DNA of 53,313 nt from an uncultured Candidatus Melainabacteria bacterium (GTDB lineage: Bacteria; Cyanobacteriota; Vampirovibrionia; Gastranaerophilales; Gastranaerophilaceae), in assembly GCA_934757245.1 (NCBI GenBank), contig CAKVLH010000013.1:1-53313 (forward strand). The letters run 5' to 3'. The position numbers and the translations under genes were made by a program. The notes under the pieces were generated by a model. That model saw nothing but the letters and a program-made list of their open reading frames with translations, had not been told where the DNA came from and did no database searches. Positions 47,710 through 53,313 of the stretch are shown here, piece after piece. Numbering within the stretch: position 1 is the first letter of the stretch; each line of letters opens with the position of its first letter.

Positions 47710-49488
47710 ATGAATACAGCCGAATATTTAGTAAAAAAATTAGAAGAACTTGGAGTTAATGATTTTTTTGGACTCCCTGGAGATTATAACTTTAATATTT
47801 TATACGCAGTAGAAAATAATCCGAATACAAATTGGATTGGTTGCACAAACGAATTAAATGCAGGCTACGCTGCTGACGGTTACGCCAGAATGCGCGGTTT
47901 TGGTGCAATTATAACAACCTATGGTGTAGGCGAATTAAGTGCTATAAACGCAATCGCAGGAAGCTACGCAGAAAATGTGCCGGTTATAAGTATTGTTGGT
48001 GTACCTGCTACAAAATGCATTGATGCAAAAACTTGTGTTCATCACAACTTCCAAGATGTAAATTATTACGCTTGTTATGAAGCACACAAACAAGTTACAG
48101 CAGCTGCAGCTTATTTGACTCGCGATAACGCAAAAATTGAAATTGATAGAGTTTTAAAAACTTTTGTAAAAGAAAGAAAACCTGTCTATATCGCGATTCC
48201 GCTAGATATAGCTAAAATGGAAATTTCAGACAAAGAAGTGAATTACGATTGGACAAGTGATGAAGAAAATTTAAAACTCGTAACTTCTAAAATAGTTTCA
48301 AAAATTAACAATTCTAAAAAACCTGTTATTTTAGGTGATTTATTAGTAAAAAGATTTGATGCAAAAATTGAGTTTAAAGAATTTGTAGAAAAAACTGGAA
48401 TCCCTGTAACAAACTTTTTAATGGGCACTAACCTTATTGATATGGATTATGAGAAATATATTGGCGGTTATTACGCAAAATTCAAAAATTCTATAGCTGA
48501 AAAATATGTAAATGAAACAGATTGTTTAATTGCGGTTGGTGCGGTCTACACAGATTTAAACGCATTTGGATTCAATATTCCTTATTCAATAAATAATCAT
48601 ATTGCGATTTATGGAACATATACTTTTGTAGACGGAGTAAAATATGAAAACGTTAAAATGGCAGATGTTTTAGACTCCGTAACAAAACTTGTTGATAAAA
48701 AAGAAATGTTTGTTGAAAAACATCCGATTGGATACGAACATGTTGCAGCTACACAAGAAGCTTTGACTTCTAAATATATTTATCCAAGATTACAAGAGTT
48801 TATTAAAGAAAATAACATTGTTGTTGCGGAAACAGGTATCGTTCCACACGGTGTTGCTCCAATGAAATTCCCAAATAATGTTGAATTGCAAACTCAAACT
48901 CTTTGGGGTTCAATCGGTTGGGCAACTCCGGCGACATTGGGCGTATGTTTGGCAAAACCTAAATCAAGAGTTATTTTAATTACCGGCGAAGGCTCTCATC
49001 AGCTTACAGCAATGGAGTTAGGAAATATGCTTAGACGTGGCATAAAACCTATTGTTATTGTTTTAAACAACAAAGGCTACACAATCGAAAGAGTGCTTTC
49101 CGATAGTCCTGACGATAAGTTTAATGACATTATGCAGATGAATTACGCTAAATTTGCGCGTGTTTTTGACGGTGATGTTTGGTCTACAAAAGTTACAACT
49201 GCCGATGATTTCGATAAAGCTCTTAAAGTTACGCAAATCATGAACAAGTTATGCTATATAGAAATCTGTACAGAAGCAATGGATATGCCGCAGCTTACAG
49301 AAGATTTGATTGCAAACTTTAGAAAGAATACACAAAAGGCTGAAACATCAACAGCCGCTCAGTATTGCGAACAAGAGCAAATTAAAGAAAAAAATGAAGA
49401 AAAAGAAATTTTTGAACTAAAATCTGATACTAATGTAAGTTTTAATTATGAAACTGTTGTACACAAAGGCTTGGAGGGTTTAGAATAA
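47710..49488 (+). CDS. Pyruvate / indolepyruvate decarboxylase (ThDP-dependent)
   Basis: A 2-keto acid decarboxylase of 592 aa, very close in pattern to Zymomonas pyruvate decarboxylase. PGDYNF (Asp25), Glu48 in TNELNAG, the catalytic HH at 111-112, the ThDP motif GEGSHQLTAMELG (426-438) and NNKGYTIE with Glu460 are all present. It would make acetaldehyde from pyruvate, feeding the Fe-ADH at 22047. A charged tail of about 45 residues after the core (TSTAAQYCEQEQ onward) is unusual. The start at 47710 follows GGAGAG; the longer frame from 47686 covers the promoter region. gmk begins 2 bp after its stop. Confidence 0.9.
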   Translation: MNTAEYLVKKLEELGVNDFFGLPGDYNFNILYAVENNPNTNWIGCTNELNAGYAADGYARMRGFGAIITTYGVGELSAINAIAGSYAENVPVISIVGVPATKCIDAKTCVHHNFQDVNYYACYEAHKQVTAAAAYLTRDNAKIEIDRVLKTFVKERKPVYIAIPLDIAKMEISDKEVNYDWTSDEENLKLVTSKIVSKINNSKKPVILGDLLVKRFDAKIEFKEFVEKTGIPVTNFLMGTNLIDMDYEKYIGGYYAKFKNSIAEKYVNETDCLIAVGAVYTDLNAFGFNIPYSINNHIAIYGTYTFVDGVKYENVKMADVLDSVTKLVDKKEMFVEKHPIGYEHVAATQEALTSKYIYPRLQEFIKENNIVVAETGIVPHGVAPMKFPNNVELQTQTLWGSIGWATPATLGVCLAKPKSRVILITGEGSHQLTAMELGNMLRRGIKPIVIVLNNKGYTIERVLSDSPDDKFNDIMQMNYAKFARVFDGDVWSTKVTTADDFDKALKVTQIMNKLCYIEICTEAMDMPQLTEDLIANFRKNTQKAETSTAAQYCEQEQIKEKNEEKEIFELKSDTNVSFNYETVVHKGLEGLE

Positions 49489-49489
49489 T

Positions 49490-50035
49490 ATGAAAAAATT
49501 ATTTGTAATTTCAGGTTCGTCAGGAGTTGGAAAAGGTACTGTAATCAAAGAATTTTTGCGCAGACATCCGGATTTTCGACTCTCAATTTCTTGTACAACA
49601 AGAGGTAAGCGAGAAGGCGAAGAGCATGGAGTTAATTATTTTTTCTTAACCCAAGACGAATTTAAAAATTGTATTGCTAATGATGAATTTCTTGAATGGG
49701 CAGAGTTTTCAGGGAATCATTACGGAACTAAAAAAGCTTTTGTAGAAGAATGTTTAAACAATGGTGAAAATTTAATTTTAGAAATTGACACAAAAGGCGC
49801 ATTAAATGTCAAAAGTATTATGCCGGAAGCAGAATTGATTTTTATAGCTCCACCTTCAGTAGAAGAATTGGAAGCTAGACTTAGAGGTCGCCATACTGAA
49901 ACAGAAGAAGCTATTCAGAAACGACTGGCGTCTATCAAATTAGAAATGGAAAACTCTAAAAAATTCGACCACAAAGTTGTTAATGATACAGTCGAAAATG
50001 CAGTTAAACAACTTGAAGATATTATTGGATTATAA
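49490..50035 (+). CDS. gmk: Guanylate kinase
   Basis: GMP to GDP kinase, 181 aa. P-loop SGSSGVGKGT, RGKREGEEHGVNYFF and the LEIDTKGALNVK block are typical. It is translated 2 bp after the pyruvate decarboxylase gene, whose last codons carry a GGAGG ribosome site (TTGGAGGG). It converges on purA. Confidence 0.95.
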   Translation: MKKLFVISGSSGVGKGTVIKEFLRRHPDFRLSISCTTRGKREGEEHGVNYFFLTQDEFKNCIANDEFLEWAEFSGNHYGTKKAFVEECLNNGENLILEIDTKGALNVKSIMPEAELIFIAPPSVEELEARLRGRHTETEEAIQKRLASIKLEMENSKKFDHKVVNDTVENAVKQLEDIIGL

Positions 50036-50070
50036 AACAAAATAACAGAAAGTTGCTTAAAAGAGCTATT

Positions 50071-51345
50071 TTAGATAAAAATAGTTTGTTCTCTATCTGG
50101 TCCAACACTAATAATACCAATTGGAGCGCCAATTAAATCTTCAACCTTTGCAATATATTTTTTTGCATTTTCAGGCAAATCTTCATATTTTCTTATGTCG
50201 CTCAACGATGTTTTCCATCCTGGCATTGTTTCATAAATTGGCTCTAGATACTTATGAATAAATACATCCGTAGGATATGAAGTGTAAACCTTATCGTTTC
50301 TGCAATCTTTATAAGCTGTGCAAATTTTGATTTCATCAAAAGTGTCAAACACGTCAATTTTAGTTAGCGCAACTTTTGTAATTCCGCCAACAAGCACGGC
50401 GTATTTCATAATTACAGAATCAAACCAGCCACATCTTCTTGGACGTCCTGTTGTAACTCCAAATTCGTGTCCGATATCTTGAATACGTTTTCCAGTTTCA
50501 TCCGTAAGTTCACTTACAAAAGGACCTTCGCCAACTCTTGTTACATAAGCTTTTGAAACGCCTACTACTTCATCAATCATAGTCGGCCCATAACCGCTTC
50601 CTGTCGCAGCGCCACCGCCAATTGGATTTGAACTTGTTACAAACGGATATGTACCGTAATCTATATCAAGCATTACCCCTTGTGCGCCTTCGTAAAGAAC
50701 GGTTTTGTCTTTGTATCTGTTGAGCATATCCTGCCAATCAAAAGCAACATAAGGTTTAAATAATTCTGCATAAGTTCCACACAAAGACATGATGCAATCT
50801 TTTGTGTATTCTTCCAAACCGTAAACCTTTTTAAGCATTTTATTCTTAATAGGAAGAATCATGTCTAATTTTTCACTTAAAGCTTCATAAGAATACAAAT
50901 CTTGAATTTTCAAGCCGATTCTAGCCATTTTGTCTGTATAAGTTGGTCCGATACCTCTTTTTGTCGTACCGATTTTGCCTTTACCTGCAGTTGATTCTGA
51001 GTAACCGTCAATTTCAATATGGTAAGGCATCGTAATAGAAGCTAGTGGAGATATTTTAAGATTCTTGAAGTTAACACCTTCGGCTTTAAGTTCTTCGACT
51101 TCTTTCTTAAAAGATTCAGGATGAATAACAGTTCCTGCACCGATAAAACAAACAGCTTTGTCATACAAAATACCGGATGGGATTAAATGAAATTTATAGG
51201 TTTTGCCATTCGCAACAACGGTATGTCCTGCATTACAGCCACCTTGGTATCTGATAATTAAATCTGCTTTTTGAGCAAGCAAATCTGTAATCTTGGCTTT
51301 GCCCTCATCACCCCATTGAGCACCAATTACTACTGTATTATTCAT
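50071..51345 (-). CDS. purA: Adenylosuccinate synthetase
   Basis: IMP + Asp + GTP to adenylosuccinate, 424 aa. GAQWGDEGKAK with the catalytic Asp, GCNAGHTVV with His, RGIGPTY, and VLYEGAQGVMLDIDYGTYP are all intact. The frame is open to 51486, but GGGAG 7 nt before the ATG at 51345 and the family start MNNTVVIGAQWGDEGK fix the start. A palindrome-rich gap separates it from the upstream small gene. Confidence 0.96.
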   Translation of the reverse strand: MNNTVVIGAQWGDEGKAKITDLLAQKADLIIRYQGGCNAGHTVVANGKTYKFHLIPSGILYDKAVCFIGAGTVIHPESFKKEVEELKAEGVNFKNLKISPLASITMPYHIEIDGYSESTAGKGKIGTTKRGIGPTYTDKMARIGLKIQDLYSYEALSEKLDMILPIKNKMLKKVYGLEEYTKDCIMSLCGTYAELFKPYVAFDWQDMLNRYKDKTVLYEGAQGVMLDIDYGTYPFVTSSNPIGGGAATGSGYGPTMIDEVVGVSKAYVTRVGEGPFVSELTDETGKRIQDIGHEFGVTTGRPRRCGWFDSVIMKYAVLVGGITKVALTKIDVFDTFDEIKICTAYKDCRNDKVYTSYPTDVFIHKYLEPIYETMPGWKTSLSDIRKYEDLPENAKKYIAKVEDLIGAPIGIISVGPDREQTIFI

Positions 51346-51390
51346 CTTCATTCTCCCATTACAAAAGGAGCGTTTCTGAAAAAGATACTC

Positions 51391-51415
51391 CGCTCCCTCA
51401 CCTCTGCGCAGAGCG
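51391..51415. repeat. GC-rich palindrome upstream of purA
   Basis: CGCTC...GAGCG encloses the perfect palindrome CTCTGCGCAGAG. It lies in the purA leader or is a diverged REP-like unit. Confidence 0.4.
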
Positions 51416-51433
51416 AGGAATTTAAATCTATTG

Positions 51434-51643
51434 TTAACCGTTGTTATGTTGTGCTTGTCTAGCTTTTGCTTGTTTTGCCTGTACATCCAACATAGAATTA
51501 TGCGCCATCATGTAAACAGAGCAAATTTTATAATTTTTCAAATACCATGCACAATTTTCTTGCATACAAACAATTTCAACCTGTGAGCCAACGCTCATAA
51601 GTGGGCATAAAGGTATTGATTTTTCTTGATCACGAGGTGCCAT
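51434..51643 (-). CDS. Small Cys-containing protein, 69 aa, unknown
   Basis: AGGAGA is placed well before the ATG. The protein has CPLMSVGSQVEIVCMQENCAWY, giving three Cys in a C-x15-C-x4-C pattern (about residues 13-34), likely a small metal or Fe-S site, then a Gln/Ala-rich tail. I recall similar CPLMS-type small proteins in anaerobes, but their function is unknown. It lies 14 bp after the flavoprotein gene and is surely cotranscribed with it. Confidence 0.7.
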   Translation of the reverse strand: MAPRDQEKSIPLCPLMSVGSQVEIVCMQENCAWYLKNYKICSVYMMAHNSMLDVQAKQAKARQAQHNNG

Positions 51644-51657
51644 TTCTATCTCCTATA

Positions 51658-52494
51658 TTATTTAGCCATTTTTAACAAATTACAATTTTCTGAACGCTTG
51701 CGTTCTTGGTCTTTATAAATCTTAGTTCTGTTGATAACTTCATCAAAATCGATTTTGTGAGCGTCAAAATCAGGCCCGTCAACACATGCAAATTTGGTTT
51801 CACCACCAACCGTAACTCTGCAAGCTCCGCACATGCCAGTCCCATCAACCATAATCGGATTCATACTAGCTTCTGTATAAATTCCCTTATCTCTAGTCAT
51901 ATTCGCAACAGCTCTCATCATAGGCATTGGACCAACAGCGATTGCATAATCAACTTTTTCATTATTCATAATACGTTCTAAAACTTGCGTTACAAAACCC
52001 TTTTCGCCTAATGTTCCATCGTCTGTTGTGATAAATAATTCTGTACAAGCATCTTTCATTTTGTCTTGCCAGAAAATCAACTCTTTTGTTCTTGCGCCCA
52101 TAATCATGTAAACTTTGTTACCTGCTTCTTTAAAAGCTTTTGCAATCAAATAACATGGAGCAGCGCCATAACCACCAGCTAAGCAAACAACAGTACCATA
52201 TTTTTTAATATGTGTAGGTTGTCCTAATGGCCCAACGATATCAACAAGCTCATCTCCAACTTCTAAAGTTGCAAGTTTTTTTGTAGAATAACCAACCGCC
52301 ATAAATACAAGAGTTAATGCTCCTGTTTCTTTATTAACATCAGCAATTGTAAGAGGTACTCTTTCGCCGTCTTCTTCTGCTCTAAATATAATAAATTGAC
52401 CAGCCTTAGCGTTTCTAACTACATAAGGCGCATCAACAGTAATCTCAAATTGGTTTGGACAAAGCTCTTTCTTTGATAAAATTTTGTAACCCAT
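51658..52494 (-). CDS. Ferredoxin-NADP+ reductase / sulfide dehydrogenase-type flavoprotein (NfnA/SudB), 278 aa
   Basis: An FNR-fold subunit with an FAD domain (RVPLTIADV), NAD domain (LAGGYGAAPCYLIAKA) and a C-terminal [2Fe-2S] site DGTGMCGACRVTV...FAC. It matches NfnA/SudB, which with the larger GltD-like subunit links NADH, NADPH and ferredoxin. The large subunit is not adjacent here, which is unusual. GAGGAG precedes the ATG. The possible dihydroorotate dehydrogenase electron-transfer subunit (PyrK) is less likely because of the DGTGMCGACR form. Confidence 0.88.
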   Translation of the reverse strand: MGYKILSKKELCPNQFEITVDAPYVVRNAKAGQFIIFRAEEDGERVPLTIADVNKETGALTLVFMAVGYSTKKLATLEVGDELVDIVGPLGQPTHIKKYGTVVCLAGGYGAAPCYLIAKAFKEAGNKVYMIMGARTKELIFWQDKMKDACTELFITTDDGTLGEKGFVTQVLERIMNNEKVDYAIAVGPMPMMRAVANMTRDKGIYTEASMNPIMVDGTGMCGACRVTVGGETKFACVDGPDFDAHKIDFDEVINRTKIYKDQERKRSENCNLLKMAK

Positions 52495-52558
52495 ATTCTT
52501 AGCTCCTCAATTCAGCTACATCATATCACAAATATCTTATACACTCAATATGTAAAGT

Positions 52559-53185
52559 TTACTTTCCGAATACAGGAGGTGGTTGGATATAAAGTGGTTT
52601 TAGCTTGCGCCAGTTAGCATCTTCATTATTTATCGCTTTTTCATAAGCCAATTTTGCTAAAATTTCTCCCAACGGATAATCTGAAACCTGATAAGAAACA
52701 GCTTTATCAGTATATTGGCTAAATCTTTCAAGCAAGCTATTATCAGTAATTAAAGTGCGCCCCTTTACTAGCTCATCTACTTGTTCCAATTCAATTGCAC
52801 CTTTAATATCACCGTCATAAATATAAGCTTTATTTTTTCTTGCATCAAGTGCAACCAAATCGTTTCCACCTAAAATTTTAGAAAGAATTTCAAGAGAAGA
52901 AACACCGATAGCCTTGATATCAAGTTGTTGCGCAAGCACTCTTGCAACAGTTGTACATGCTCTAATTCCCGTAAAACTTCCTGGACCGATGTCTGTTGCT
53001 ATCATATCAATATCTTTTGGCGTCAAATTCAATTCTTTCAACACTTTAACAATAGTTGATATCAAATACGCAGAGTGATAGTTTTGTCCGTCAGAAACAA
53101 TTGTTTCGCTTTTCAAAACCTTATCATCCTCTGCTAAAGTTATGTATGTCTTATCCAAGCAAGTGTCAAACGCTAATATTTTCAA
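52559..53185 (-). CDS. tsaB: tRNA threonylcarbamoyladenosine synthesis protein TsaB
   Basis: An ASKHA-fold scaffold (208 aa) for t6A synthesis with TsaD and TsaE. LAFDTCLDKTYI and IGPGSFTGIRACTTVAR are the family marks. The start is TTG at 53185, whose TTGA overlaps the TGA stop of the upstream gene, and AAGGA lies 9 nt upstream. Gene order tsaE-tsaB is the usual one. Confidence 0.93.
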   Translation of the reverse strand: MKILAFDTCLDKTYITLAEDDKVLKSETIVSDGQNYHSAYLISTIVKVLKELNLTPKDIDMIATDIGPGSFTGIRACTTVARVLAQQLDIKAIGVSSLEILSKILGGNDLVALDARKNKAYIYDGDIKGAIELEQVDELVKGRTLITDNSLLERFSQYTDKAVSYQVSDYPLGEILAKLAYEKAINNEDANWRKLKPLYIQPPPVFGK

Positions 53186-53313
53186 TCTTTTAATCCTTCT
53201 AAAATTTTATCTTTTCCAATAGATTTAAACTCGTAAATTCTGCTATCGTCAGAATCATCATAAGTTACGTTTATTTCAAGTCTTTCAAACGGTAATTCGC
53301 CTTGAGAAAATTC
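53182..53313 (-). CDS. tsaE: Probable tRNA threonylcarbamoyladenosine ATPase TsaE, C-terminal end (partial)
   Basis: An open frame enters from the right edge and ends at TGA 53182-53184, giving 43 visible residues. ELPFERLEINVTY, then SRIYEFKSIGKDKILEGL, resembles the TsaE ending (a LEI strand, a basic strand and a G-x-R/K-Y-like helix). The P-loop would lie outside the window. Position directly upstream of tsaB supports the call. Confidence 0.75.
   Translation of the reverse strand, partial: EFSQGELPFERLEINVTYDDSDDSRIYEFKSIGKDKILEGLKD

Noticed and set aside
51346..51486. N-terminal extension of adenylosuccinate synthetase
   Set aside because: The family begins at MNNTVVIGAQWGDEGK; the upstream codons cover a palindrome.

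Overview
The window is a strongly AT-rich, gene-dense bacterial chromosome segment of about 53 kb. It holds some 50 protein genes, the RNase P RNA gene and a surprising number of palindromic repeats. The gene set points to a diderm, fermentative, sodium- and pyrophosphate-using anaerobe: MlaD/E/F lipid transport plus an MlaA-type domain (outer membrane), a WecA/MraY-type glycosyl carrier enzyme, a lytic transglycosylase, a SpoIID-domain protein, PPDK, a membrane pyrophosphatase of the Na+ type, an orphan OadG, pyruvate decarboxylase and an iron alcohol dehydrogenase. The mixture of Gram-negative envelope genes with SpoIID and DUF378 proteins fits an uncultured gut lineage such as Gastranaerophilales (Vampirovibrionia/Melainabacteria). 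That assignment is inference; no 16S gene is present.

Layout. 1-8.3 kb: the end of a GH13 trehalose synthase-like gene, an unknown membrane protein, a single-chain restriction-modification enzyme boxed by 32-bp inverted repeats, a divergent DXS-like enzyme, an OadG plus tiny membrane protein pair, and a REP-associated transposase (RAYT). 8.3-12.7 kb: surE, a DtxR-like regulator with an eroded metal site, SpoIID, a nucleotidyltransferase, TPR and DUF378 genes. 12.7-16 kb: the leftward mlaE-mlaF-mlaD operon, with repeats in both internal gaps and a palindromic operator over its promoter. 16-23.3 kb: ABC exporter, gloA, thioesterase, pseudouridine synthase, coaE, a PurD-like protein, a CopG-type regulator and Fe-ADH. 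23.4-33 kb: HU, membrane pyrophosphatase, bioG-bioC, WecA-like gene, a 145-bp MITE-like element, ppdK and a serpin-like secreted protein. 33-40.5 kb: lytic transglycosylase, a CHAP/NlpC-like Cys-His protein, a hexapeptide acetyltransferase, an XRE regulator, the MlaA-alpha/beta-hydrolase fusion and speB. 40.5-53.3 kb: housekeeping genes (pheT, rarA, rpsT, rnpB, tmk, prfB, gmk, purA, tsaB, tsaE) with pyruvate decarboxylase and an NfnA-type flavoprotein.

How the genes connect. The mlaEFD operon and the MlaA-hydrolase fusion could form one envelope-lipid pathway, with the fusion adding an esterase or lipase step. Pyruvate decarboxylase and Fe-ADH together give a pyruvate-to-ethanol route. PPDK and the ion-pumping pyrophosphatase both handle PPi. 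The RAYT gene offers a possible mobiliser for the many REP-like palindromes, one of which lies in frame inside pheT.

Two promoter patterns recur. Many genes have an extended -10 box (TGnTAAAAT or close) only 6-9 nt before the start codon, which predicts leaderless mRNAs. Three other genes share a bipartite element, [A/G]GCAATT-N15-ACTTTATATAT, with exactly the same spacing; it may mark an alternative sigma or regulator regulon. All calls were made by reading the sequence; no database search was run.
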